Shown: in pieces, positions 48,501-57,769 of the stretch
How positions within the stretch are numbered: the first letter of the stretch is position 1
How the letters are laid out: each line of letters opens with the position of its first letter
Source of the DNA: Atriophallophorus winterbourni
Taxonomy: Eukaryota > Platyhelminthes > Trematoda > Plagiorchiida > Microphallidae
NCBI GenBank assembly: GCA_013407085.1
Contig: JACCGJ010005678.1
Location: 1 to 64,000, forward strand
DNA: 64,000 bases
Reading direction: 5' to 3'
Notes under the pieces: generated by a model
The model's input: only the letters and a program-made list of their open reading frames with translations
What the model was told of the DNA's origin: nothing
Databases searched by the model: none
Position numbers and translations under genes: made by a program

Positions 48501-48915
48501 CTGGTTGGGAGTAGTGTCCAAGTTTCAGTCAATCAATTATATAGACGGCATAGGAACAGTGCCTCATAGACGCGTCGGTAAATGTATTAATTTACTGGAG
48601 GTACATGATGCTTCGATTGGCTAAACATTAATCGTCCGCACTACACTAAGACTTGGTTATACCCATAATTGACGATATAACACCTTACATCATTAAAAAC
48701 CATGGCTTGCATGTCATTGTAAATTTTGACACCCGTATACAAGAATATTCTACTTAAATTACAGATGGATTACACTGAACTGATATCATAAAAATGAGAT
48801 TTAAGTTCCTCCCTGATAAGCATATTAAAAGCTTTTTCTTTGCGACGGATTCATAGGATCAGTTCAATCCTTGATGCTGACCTCCTTTGTTTGATATAGA
48901 TAATGGTTGTACATC
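45581..48915. other. no recognised feature
   Basis: The longest stretch without an assignable element. Only short frames; none shows a domain I know. Confidence 0.4.
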
Positions 48916-48919
48916 ATTG

Positions 48920-49180
48920 CTTAATCGATCAGTGTCCGTCGCATGCTGGTAGCGTGTACTGGGTTCAACAGACAAGAGCAGTATCTGTTCATTGGCAGCC
49001 TTAAACAGTGACTCCGTCTCAGTAACGTGATTATGGTCAGTGTACCAGCTTTAAAAAGCACTTTCGCATTCGTTGCATTCTCTGTGCACGATATGGTAAA
49101 TATACGGCGGATGATCCTCAAATAGAAGACAGTGAGCTTACGTTCCAATACTTCGTTCACAAGCATTAAATTATCGAAAT
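48920..49180 (-). mobile_element. LINE-R relic with internal deletion
   Basis: The reverse strand reads LERKLTVFYLRIIRRIFTIS then TNAKVLFKAGTLTIITLLR, matching ERKLNAFYLRSIRRILNIS and TNAEVLSKDGLQ..FTLLR, then jumps to sequence like the C-terminal QIQLL..E region. Confidence 0.55.
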
Positions 49181-49656
49181 AGAAAGACAGGGTGACTGGA
49201 TTATGGAATGTCCATTAAAACGGTTAACCGGAAATAATGTGCAATATTTGCCCATTAATGGTCCACCAAATTCCCAACAAAGCGAAAATCGATATTTGGG
49301 ATTTTCTGAGCTTGAAATTATTGTGTTATAGCAATCTTAACACCAACAATCTTTGAATATTGTTGGCAAAATTATGTACAAGGCGTTCCTTAAACTGGTC
49401 AAAGTTCCATGAGGGAATATTGCGATTAGTAGCCTGTTATCATTTCATACGTGACAAGTTAGAATCACCGTGCTTTCTTTGCTGAAATCAATGTCATCAA
49501 GAAACCAAACGCATCATTTATCCGCAGTCGAAATGAACCGTAGAAATTCCTAGATTAGGCGTTTGAGTTTGCATATTTTGATTAAAGTTGATGGTATTAA
49601 TTTAACTAACATAATCCATGAACCTCTAGCAAAAAGCTGAACAATTTCATGAAATG

Positions 49657-49662
49657 TTTATT
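49657..49662 (-). terminator. poly(A) signal of the EGF/TM gene
   Basis: AATAAA on the minus strand, 15 bases after the stop codon at 49,678-49,680. Confidence 0.55.
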
Positions 49663-49677
49663 GAATTCAATCATCCG

Positions 49678-49862
49678 TTAGTCGGTAATCACCCTCGAAT
49701 GTTTACGTTTAAATTTACCGCGGATGTTTAATCTGTTTCTGTGTGTATTCCCTTGAGTTCTTCGTCTTCTTCTTCTGGCACAGGTTGCAGCAACGAAGGT
49801 GATAACGCTCACCAGGACGACGAATGCGGTAAGCGACATAAAAACGAGTGAAATGACGTTGA
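49678..49862 (-). CDS. last exon: transmembrane helix and basic tail
   Basis: The acceptor CATTTTGACAG ends at 49,863. The exon starts TC|AAC and continues from a phase 1 intron to TAA at 49,678. It encodes NVISLVFMSLTAFVVLVSV then ITFVAATCA, one hydrophobic helix of about 25 residues, followed at once by six arginines and a short tail rich in R, K and H. This is the usual stop-transfer layout of a type I membrane protein with a cytoplasmic tail of about 35 residues. The phase fits the EGF-like exon at 53,721-53,849 (donor CAAC|GTAAGT, phase 1). The family is not recognised and upstream exons are mostly outside what I can identify. No stop or frameshift, and it sits apart from repeats, so I think it is a working host exon. 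Confidence 0.65.
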
Positions 49863-50404
49863 CTGTCAAAATGTGGTGAACGTTTTAAATATTGGTTACT
49901 CAAATGTAATAAGTAAGCAGGAAAAGTAAAATTAAGATTCAAAAATTGCCTTGAATTTCAGTGGAAGGTGAAGTGATCATGTGTGATTTCATTGCACAGC
50001 TTTTTTTAGCGACCTCTACGTAAAAAATCACACAGAATTATTAAGTTTCATTTAAAACCTGTTCGGTTTTCGGCGGCAGATTCAAAATCCCGTGTCAATA
50101 TAAATTCATGAATCTTGAATAATCGGAATACGTCTTCATGAGACCTGGCGATCGATGTGCTACACCAATACCACTAGTAACGTTAGTCTTCAATTCATTG
50201 AATAAGTTTTCCCTTTACTTCACTTTCTGAACCTAAAATACAAAACCAATTTATAAATTGCTCTGATTTTCTGGCGTCAAACGTGGAGGTTTCAATAGTG
50301 AACTTGTTACTAGGATGACAATAATTATTTCAACAGAAAACCAGGTTAACAAAACTAGCCAAATAATACTTGTTTTAAGTAACAATCCATAATTTATGCA
50401 GTAT

Positions 50405-50575
50405 AATCACACACACTTCACGGGCGGTTTTGTTTTGTACGACAGTACGATCGCAAGGCCTTTTATCAGTGGAGAAATGGTAAACACGTTAATCTAATAC
50501 ACCACTGTTGTGTAAGGTTGGCACGACCAACCTTCTGGAGCGCATGTGCCCATACACATGGAGATGGGGTTACAA
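50405..50575 (-). repeat. hammerhead-repeat unit, ribozyme mostly lost
   Basis: Reverse complement of the unit. It keeps a perfect 8-bp hairpin AAGGTTGG/CCAACCTT (50,514-50,534), GGAGAAATGGTAAACA (50,471) and the CATGTGCCCATACACATG hairpin. The ribozyme end near 50,420 (CACGGGCGGTTTTGTTTTG) is damaged. Confidence 0.65.
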
Positions 50576-50959
50576 CCATGATAAATGCTCAATTGCTTAC
50601 ATTTCGATAGCATTTCATATAGTGGAGCCTTCACAACGGCCGTAAGCAGCATAAATGTCTGCACAAAATTTCTCGGCCTTTTAGGCAAATTATAGCGCTA
50701 TCTGTTTCTACATTCAGCATGTTTTTGTATCAAAGAAGGACAATGTTTGTTCAGTTTCTAGTGAAGGTTTCTGCTGCACTATGACTTGAGTGAACTTGAC
50801 CTTCGACAAACCGTGGCTGCGGAGTCATTATGTATATGAAAAGAGAGTGGTGTTCTTATTGCAAATAGATTTTTACTTTTGACAAGCCTGATATATCTTG
50901 CCTTGTCGTCCAGGGTAAACCTCGTCATCTTTCGAAATATCAATCCCTTATTTTGATAA

Positions 50960-53215
50960 AAACTAATGTCGTTAATCGGACACTTTTCATAATTTCATTG
51001 ATGAATTCCTCATAATACTTACTCCTTTTCCAAATTCTTTGCGCTTAGTTGATAATGTCCTCAATGATTCCAATTTATCTATGTTTTCTCTCATGTATAT
51101 CAAAAATATTGTTCATTTATAACCACGTATTGAAACTCGTCTTGATTTAGCTTTCACCAATGCACCCAAAATGTTTCATACTCGCAAGTTTGCCCCCATC
51201 GGTAATTCGGAGCCCTGTGTTATCAAAATTCTCCCTTAAATTTATTGAGGTACTGGGCACAAATACATAACCGCAGGTATGGCACAAAGGTGATTACTGA
51301 AGCCTGCAAACATGAGAATTTTTCAGCCGTCAGAATCTTGCCTAATACCATTGATTTCGAAATTTTTCATGAACAGGGTTTTTCCAATGAATAGGATATT
51401 AAAACAACCTATCTCAATTTTTGTTTTGACGTTAGTTTTTCAGAAGAATCTAATTTTGATCGTCCTCACCGTTTGTCTTCCGGCAAACTGAAGCATCTAC
51501 GCAGATTAAATGAGTGAGCCTCCTAATACCCGATCGAATTTCTGTTGCGCAACCTCTTCAGTCAATTAATCTTGAACTCTTACGTCTCGGGAAAGTGTAT
51601 ACGAATACACTTCTTAACGCCATCTATGGCGTGCGCTTTAACAAATATGTGGAAAAGACAGTGAGAAGACTTCATCTATTTTTGACATCAATTCCTCGAA
51701 AGAGTCATTCGTTTCCCAATCAGCTGATAATGACGGTCAACAGAACTTCTTGTTTTTCTAGTTCATCCTTTGCTAACGTACCTGATGTCTTTTATGCACC
51801 TTCGCTTGTCTCACGCTTAAAGGCTACAGCAAATTATAATCTCTTAACCATTGTATTAAATGAATGCGCTGGTGTAATTTCGGCAACTATCTCATCCATT
51901 TTGAATCGTTGCATGGAAACAGCATTAACGTCGAACTGTTGGATATCAGTCTACGTAACTCCGATTCCTAAGAAAGATACTGGTTAATACCGCCCGATCG
52001 CGTGAACCTCGTAATTGCTTAAAGTACTTGAAAACACTGTGGTACTACGAATGGCTTCCGGTTCTCTGGCACGTGATGCATATCAGTTTGTCTACCGCGA
52101 AACACATTTGGCAGTAGATGTTGTCGCATTGCTTACGGATGATACTTCACATTCTCGGCACAGTAAAACGAAAGTTGTGCAAAATTGTTTTCTAAATTAT
52201 GACAATCTGTTTCACAGTGTTGTACAAAGTTACTTATTCCGGAAACAATCTGAATGTGGTGTCCCATTATTCATTGGGTTGCATCCCGCATCGAAGGTGG
52301 ACTTCAATATACGTAAGTGAATGGCGAAACCTCCCAGACGGAACCGATTCTGCTTTTGTCTGCAGGGTGCAATACTGTACCCATTTTTATTTCTATTTAC
52401 ATGTCTGATCTTCCTTTTTAACCCTTCTGCACTTACTATTAAATCCACTGACAACATTGCAGTTGCTTTGAATAACGATAGTCGAGTTGACAAACGTGAT
52501 TTACAATCAATTATCACAAGCATTGGTCAATGGTCATCCACGCTTTGTTTAACTTTGAATCCCCAAAAATGCAACTAAATGGTATTTTCCAATATGACTG
52601 GACCACGATGAGTTGCTCTGCATCCAAACATTCCTCGTGTTTTATTAAATGGTTCGGTGATTCGAAGTCACTTCATGCAGTCACTTCAAGTTTCTTGGGG
52701 TTACAATTTCCGACAGTCTTAGGTTGGTCAATCATGTGATCACAATCTTTGCAAATATGCCGGTAGTCATTTTAAAAAAATTCGCCTCAGTTCACTTTTC
52801 ATCACACCTAATGTAATTCAATTGCTTTTGTTTTTCTAACATCGCTACACACCTCGTCTACGCATCCTGCGTACCTTTTTCCTGGATAAGGATTTTCTGC
52901 CTATTCGAAGAGGTATCAATGTTATCTCATGATTGAGCTTTGTTTCCGCGGATTTAATTCGAGACACTATTGTCGATCGTCACTTCCGTGAATGTAAGAG
53001 GTTGATCAAAAACATTTCTTGTGATAGTTCACCTTCACAAAACACGACCATACTTGCCTACAAATGTTTTTCCTCCCACGAAGCCAATATTTTATTTCCT
53101 ATTCAAGAACTAATAAACTCAAAATTTCTTTTGTTCCAAACCAGGCACGATACATGGTAAATCAATCGATGGCTGTTTCAGTGTTGAAGATGCGCCTAAC
53201 AGTTTGATATCAGAT
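50960..53215 (+). mobile_element. L2-like LINE relic, endonuclease end to RT
   Basis: Plus-strand frames in correct order. Endonuclease end: RIETRLDLAFTNAPKMFHTR then FAPIGNSEPCVIKILP (about 51,130-51,240; SDH decayed to SEP). Linker and RT fingers: VTPIPKKDTG then RPIA (51,950-52,000). Then LKVLENTVVLRM and YQFVYRETHLAVDVVALL (52,015-52,135), LQGAILYPFLFLFTCLIF (52,360-52,420; QGCVLSPFLF box), ALTIKSTDNIAVALNND (FADDT decayed to STDN) and SSTLCLTLNPQKCN (52,540-52,575). The C-terminal region is in broken frames to 53,160. 'VLSPFLFxLYT' and 'NLTLNPxK' are typical of the CR1/L2 group; the exact clade is uncertain. Many frameshifts; old and antisense to the host gene. Confidence 0.7.
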
Positions 53216-53720
53216 GTTCAGATCTCCTTGTCAATTTTCTAACTTCATTTTCTAATTTCATTTGCATGTCTGTAACCCTGGGTTTGATGCTGTTTGTATC
53301 ATATGGTAAAGACAGCATGTCCGGGATATGCATGCCTTGGAACCGTAGAAGTATTTCAAACAATTTGCGCTTGTATTCCAGAATTTGGCAAAATCAGTTG
53401 AATGTTCTTGATACACACAGATTGTAGAACGCATGAGACGAAATTTGATGATTTAATCAGTCGAAAGAACTTTGGATTCGAACCCGCACGACAAACCTAT
53501 TTCAGTACATTTGGATTTTATCAAAAAACAGTTATATAATATTCGATCCACCTTTACAATTTTTATCATTCAGGTTTCAACTAGAAATCGCAATTCAAAA
53601 CACGGCGTACACCTTAATACAATATTCTAGTTATGATTTGTGTATGTTTCTCTTTCAATCAGAAATTTATTCCCTGCGAGAGTGATATTATCAATCGACA
53701 AACAAAGAAGTTGAACTTAC

Positions 53721-53849
53721 GTTGGCAAACCGGAATCTGATGAACGGTATTAGGGTTATCATAGAAAGGATCACAGAAGCAACGTGTTTTCCCCTCGGAA
53801 TCGTTTTTGCAGAATCCATGAGGTCCACAATCGAACGGGCAGATGACCT
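53721..53849 (-). CDS. EGF-like domain exon
   Basis: 129 bases between acceptor TTCCCGTTAG and a perfect donor GTAAGT. It encodes VICPFDCGPHGFCKNDSEG, KTRCFCDPFYDN and VHQIPVCQ. Six cysteines with spacing 3, 5, 9, 1, 15, a GxHGxC turn and CxC fit an EGF-like module. The exon begins with two bases and ends with one base of split codons (phase 1-1), typical of EGF-like exons in animal genes. Joined by phase to 49,678-49,862, the last cysteine would lie about four residues from the membrane. The short first spacing does not fit EGF-receptor ligands, so I make no claim on function. AG/AG ambiguity at the acceptor could shift the start by two bases; only the 53,849 start gives the matching phase. 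Confidence 0.75.
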
Positions 53850-53929
53850 CTAACGGGAAGTGAGCTGATTGTCACAAATGATAGAGTGAATTATAAATAC
53901 TGCATATTACAATCAATTGTGGAATTATA

Positions 53930-54470
53930 AATATTTTTGAGTTCTGAGTCCTGTGTGTAATGGAAATGCATGTAAACGAGTTTTTTTCTAAATACCATGG
54001 GTTTACCTCTTCCATGTGTGTATTGCTACATGTGACTGAACAGGTTGGTCGTTCCAACATTAACTAAGAGTGACTTACATGCCCGACGTGGTTACCATTC
54101 CTCCACGTCGTCAAGCGCGCGTGGGTACAGATCGTACTGTTTCTACCCGATGATTAAAACAGCACGAAACCGGTCGTGGGGTGCGTTTGATGAAAATGTG
54201 TGCAAATGAGCATTTATGTTCATGGTTATTGGTTAAACCCCATTGTATATGTGTTTCGACACGTAATTGAACAGGTTGTTCGTACTAGACTTATCCAACA
54301 TTGGCATACAAGCGCAACTTTATTACCATTCTTCCACTGTACCAAGCACATGCAAACCCTGATCCTACTGTGTCCACTTGATAAGTGAAAACAGCGCATA
54401 ACCAATAGTGGGGATTATATGATACAGATACATGAAAATGCGCATTTTTACATGAAATATCGTTCACATA
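53930..54470 (+). repeat. tandem hammerhead-repeat array (~232-bp period)
   Basis: Two full units and part of a third. Ribozyme regions lie at 54,141-54,181 and about 54,371-54,413. The hairpin block AGGTTGG(T/A)CGT recurs at 54,040 and 54,271, and CCATTCCTCCAC/CCATTCTTCCAC at 54,096 and 54,328. Unit length 232 by the GAAA positions. Same orientation as the array at 0.9-1.2 kb. Confidence 0.78.
54141..54181 (+). ncRNA. hammerhead ribozyme, one core change
   Basis: Stem I TTCTAC (54,141-54,146) pairs with GTGGGG (54,176-54,181, three G-U), core CCGATGA (54,147-54,153; U4 to C), GAAA 54,166-54,169, stem III AC/GT with loop CG, cleavage base C54,175. Stem II is eroded (TTAA opposite GCAC). Activity unlikely. 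Confidence 0.7.
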
Positions 54471-54798
54471 CTTGTTGCTTCATCACTAGAAGTTCCTGTT
54501 GATTGTTCAGTCGACATTTGTGCGACAATGTGGATTCATTGAAAAGATTCAATCTGTGAAAAGTAATTTTTTTGAAAATTGTTTCTAATATTTCAAATTG
54601 ATTTGATAATTAAGGCATCTGATCAAAAGTGTTGCTTCATTTGTATAATATTTTAGGGACTTAACATTACGGCTAACCAGAGCAGCAAACGGTTACTTCA
54701 GTAAAACTAATCTTACAATTACGAAACAGCACTCATCCCAATACAAAAGACAACGATGAGCTCTAATATTCATTTCGACAGTGCTTAATCAATCAAAC

Positions 54799-54920
54799 CA
54801 TTCTTGCAGACATTTGTTTGAACTCTATCAACAACATAGCACGTTGAACCGCAGCAAGAACAACATTTCTTTGCGCAGAATACAATTAGAGAACGCTTTT
54901 CATTATCAAAGTATTGCCAG
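54799..54920 (-). CDS. possible cysteine-rich upstream exon
   Basis: An open reverse frame encodes WQYFDNEKRSLIVFCAKKCC then SCCGSTCYVVDRVQ and NVCKN, eight cysteines in about 25 residues. A GTGTCAG acceptor (54,923-54,921) and a weak GTTTGA donor after 54,799 would give phase 2 at the start and phase 1 at the end, and that end phase fits the EGF-like exon at 53,849. The donor is poor and I recognise no domain, so this is a candidate only; a chance frame is quite possible. Confidence 0.25.
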
Positions 54921-54984
54921 CTGACACGTTCAATACTTTGAAAAATCACTCGAGCCAGTTTTGTCAACAATTTTTTCATTCGGT

Positions 54985-55685
54985 CATAATTCGCAACAAT
55001 ATTTTATGATTATTTTTGTTGCTCGTGTAAAGTATATCTATGAAATAATTTCATAGATTTTCGCTTCGCAAAGTCTGAAAAGAAACCACTTGCTTTGAGT
55101 CGTTTGACCAGTCAGATCGAAGTTTCCACGTGAATAACCACGGTATCCACCTCGTTGTGTTTACGATATTTGCCCATGAAAGATAATCGCGTTTGGTGTT
55201 GTTTGAAAGTTGCGTAATACTGGCTTAAATTCATTGGATTTCTAATAGGTTACGTGATTCGAAGTGAAGCTTATCAACTTTAGAAAGTTAAATTCAAGGG
55301 TGAATTATGATGCAATCATTAAGTAAGCAAGAACTCTAGGTGTGATAATTTTATGGTTAGATCGATAGACAAATAAAAACGTGATTTGAGCTCGCATAAT
55401 TATCCCGAAAACTGTCAGCATCAACCAGTTCGTCATTTCACATATTCTTGTTCAACCATTGCGGAATACTTCTCACTGCATCTGCAAACCTGTCCCGTTT
55501 AAACACTTCATCGCCGTACAGAATATTGTCTATAAACCAATACTCAGTCGAGGAGATCATGTTTTTCTCAGAATTCGAATACGCTTGTAGAGCTTGGTGC
55601 AAAAGCAGCTGAGCAAAAAAGCGTCAGAAGAATAAATTACTTGGATATGTGTTCTAATTTACAATGTACTTGTTCTGCTCAACTG
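54985..55685. other. no recognised feature
   Basis: AT-rich; no assignable frame or repeat. Confidence 0.4.
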
Positions 55686-55689
55686 AATT

Positions 55690-56500
55690 ACTCCAATACG
55701 AATAACCATTGGCTCTCACTTACAGCACCTGAAATCTGTGCTGGACGACCATTCACTATTCGTTCAAAAGAAAGCTTCTCAGCACAGTAAACTTAACCTA
55801 CTTCGTGACCTGAAGATAGCCGACGAAGGCATGTGCGTGAAAGTTTCATAAGGCTACGAACACAGTCGGTACATGGTCAAAATTTACACAACTGAGAACA
55901 AACGTTATCGGTTCCATTCGTGGTGATAAACATGCTTTTCAATTGCTTTTGGTTTCTCAGATACACCACAATTCGACGTGAAACTTATAGAACGAAAATT
56001 AAGCCATATGTTTATGTTTTCAAAACTTCGTCTGATCTCATCTAAACCGTTAAAGAGACCGCTGATCTATTAGCTTAATTTATACCGGAGTTTTCGCGAA
56101 GAACTTTCAGGAATCCATCATTAAACTTTACGGACCAGCTTGAGTGAAGTATTGATTACTTCGACGGTGTTAGCGCAGCACTTGCGGAAATTAAATGTGA
56201 AGAAATCTCCGGGACCACATGAGGTAACTCCAATGTTGCGCAAGACCTGTCATGAGTAACAGTCTGAAACTTTACCTCACATGTTCATTGATTTGCTTCA
56301 AGCTGGTGTGGTACCCAGAGACTGGCATCTGGGACAAATAGTACCCATTTTCAAAGGAAGTTACCTGTTTGATGTCAAACATTACAGGCCGGTGACTGCT
56401 CTCTCCGGTATCAAAGGTGTTGAGTGACTAATAACTGCAGATATAGTGAAACATCTAGGAAGTTACGGACTTTGCCAGTTGCCCAACACGTATTTTGTAG
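55690..56500 (+). mobile_element. CR1-like LINE relic, linker to RT fingers
   Basis: Plus-strand pieces in order: TVKETADLLA (about 56,045), KLNVKKSPGPHEVTPMLRKTC (about 56,185-56,250), FIDLLQAGVVPRDWHLGQIV then PIFKGS (56,285-56,360), VKHYRPVTALSGIKGVE (56,375-56,425) and ADIVKHLGSYGL. It parallels LINE-A (LNTKKSPGADEITPLILRSC ... NYRPVTLLPVISKVME). Stops and frame changes throughout; ends at about 56,500 next to a Penelope-like remnant. Confidence 0.7.
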
Positions 56501-56504
56501 TAAT

Positions 56505-57060
56505 CGTTTTTTCTAATAAATTTGCTGATAATCTTAGGCGAAACGTCGGCCTTAGCAATAGGGAAGTGATAAAGCCTGTGATAAAAATGTCATGGAACGG
56601 TTTCACGCGGAGGCGGGTTACACGCGAATAACTGCTAATAACATTGAGAATAGAGCCCACAATCCCACCTCGTGGAGTATAGTTCTGCATCGGATAAACA
56701 GTATCGTGTGTGACCTCGAGTGTGCGTTCGGATTACGCCAGCAATGGAGGTTGATGTTGATCACACCTGGATACAACTAAAACATTTAAGGGATCGCACC
56801 ACATGTAGTCGTGTTTTCGTTGATCTTAAACTTGCCTGTCTATCTTGACAAGCTCAGTGCCCACCCTGACCTGTGCAATTCTTAGCAAGTTAAGAATGCT
56901 CGGGTGATTGCATTTTAAACCTGGTCGCTGTTAGCACTGGCATTCTTGCTGTGACGATGCTTTTGTGTCAGAAGCGAAACGTCATCACCAAACAGCTTTA
57001 GCTCATTCGACCTTTGTTCATGAATATGGTTCCACGAATAGGCGCAATCAATTTCAAACA
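56505..57060 (+). mobile_element. Penelope-like element 3' fragment
   Basis: MERFHAEAGYTRITANN (56,592-56,642) corresponds to the end of the Penelope-like protein at 58-59 kb (MKRLHAEAVEITNA). About 310 bases on, a hammerhead motif (56,951-56,985) is followed by TTCGACCTTTGTTCATGAATATG, matching the sequence beyond the hammerhead at 57.5 kb (read in reverse). Order and spacing parallel the end of the neighbouring element. A further GCGAAACGTC with an upstream CTGATAA at 56,525-56,547 may be another worn ribozyme. Confidence 0.55.
56951..56985 (+). ncRNA. hammerhead motif of Penelope-like terminus, decayed
   Basis: GTGACGA (56,951-56,957, C3 to G), stem II GCTTTTG/CAGAAGC (seven pairs, one G-U) with loop TGT, GAAA (56,976-56,979), then C, GT and C: stem III is just AC/GT. 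Stem I is poorly paired. Inactive by C3. Confidence 0.6.
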
Positions 57061-57429
57061 TTCACACCTGATATATATTTGCTAAACAGTTTTAGAGGCC
57101 GGATCATTTAAGATATTCTTCACTTGTACAGAATACTGCATTTGAGATGCATTTCACCAACAAGACTTCTAACGCACAGACATACGCGGAACTCGCATAT
57201 CCAAGATAACGAACCCATTACTGTTTACCCGTTCACAGGTATATTAATCTATCCGTGTCTGACCAGCTTGGGAGATATTTTCCCCACACTTACCCATTCC
57301 AATTACTTGGTGATAGGGGCGTTTGAATCGGCCGTGTTTAACTTTTATTCTTTAAAATAATTTTTTTTCAGTCAACATGGAACCCGTTTGTTTTCAAACT
57401 ATTTAACATGTTATTCGAAAATATTCGAG

Positions 57430-57655
57430 ATCGATCGGGAGTTCATATTCATGACAAATAAAGTTTGCAATGAATTGGTTATAGTAAGTTCTGGTATCGT
57501 TTCGCTTCTGAACACAGAAGCTTCGTCAGACCAAGGATAACGGTACGAAGAGTCTTTAGGTTTAAATGGCATTCTTTTGACCAATCCTGAGTTCTTTAAG
57601 CGAGACACGGGAGATCAAGTTAATTGATCACACGTCTCAATTGCTGAAGTTCCGC
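57430..57655 (-). repeat. left inverted terminal arm
   Basis: Read on the minus strand it gives GTGTGATCAATTAACTTGAT, AACTCAGGATTGGTC, GAATGCCATTTAAACCTAAA, then the hammerhead and AATTCATTGCAAACTTTATT, in the same order as 59,308-59,490 on the plus strand with a few differences. Confidence 0.75.
57491..57534 (-). ncRNA. hammerhead ribozyme, left arm
   Basis: Minus strand: stem I TTGGT (57,530-57,534) with ACCAG (57,491-57,495), intact core CTGACGA (57,523-57,529), one extra A, stem II GCTTCTG/CAGAAGC (seven pairs, loop TGTT), GAAA (57,500-57,503), then CGAT. The expected ACGTT before the cut is ACGAT, so position 16.1 is changed. Both other copies also have one extra base before stem II. 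Confidence 0.7.
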
Positions 57656-57769
57656 ATCAGGTTATTAACAACCGTAGAGCTACGACCATAATGATTAACC
57701 GTGGAAGGGTTGTTTCAATATACCTGCGAGGAATTAGGAAAAAATTGGTCAAAGATTATGGTTCATGCT

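Larger units (their letters stand above)
49863..53720 (-). other. intron of the EGF/TM gene (inferred)
   Basis: 3,858 bases between the donor GTAAGT (53,720-53,715) and the acceptor CAG (49,865-49,863). It holds a hammerhead-repeat unit in the sense orientation (50.4-50.6 kb) and an L2-like LINE relic in antisense (51.0-53.2 kb). Inferred from splice signals and matching phase, not from transcripts. Confidence 0.5.

Noticed and set aside
53465..53490. GGTTCGAATCC on the minus strand as a tRNA or SINE B box
   Set aside because: The B-box match is good, but no A box or tRNA fold is found at the expected distance upstream.
55808..55840. CTGAAGA ... GACGAAGG as a hammerhead
   Set aside because: No GAAA and no pairing stems around it.
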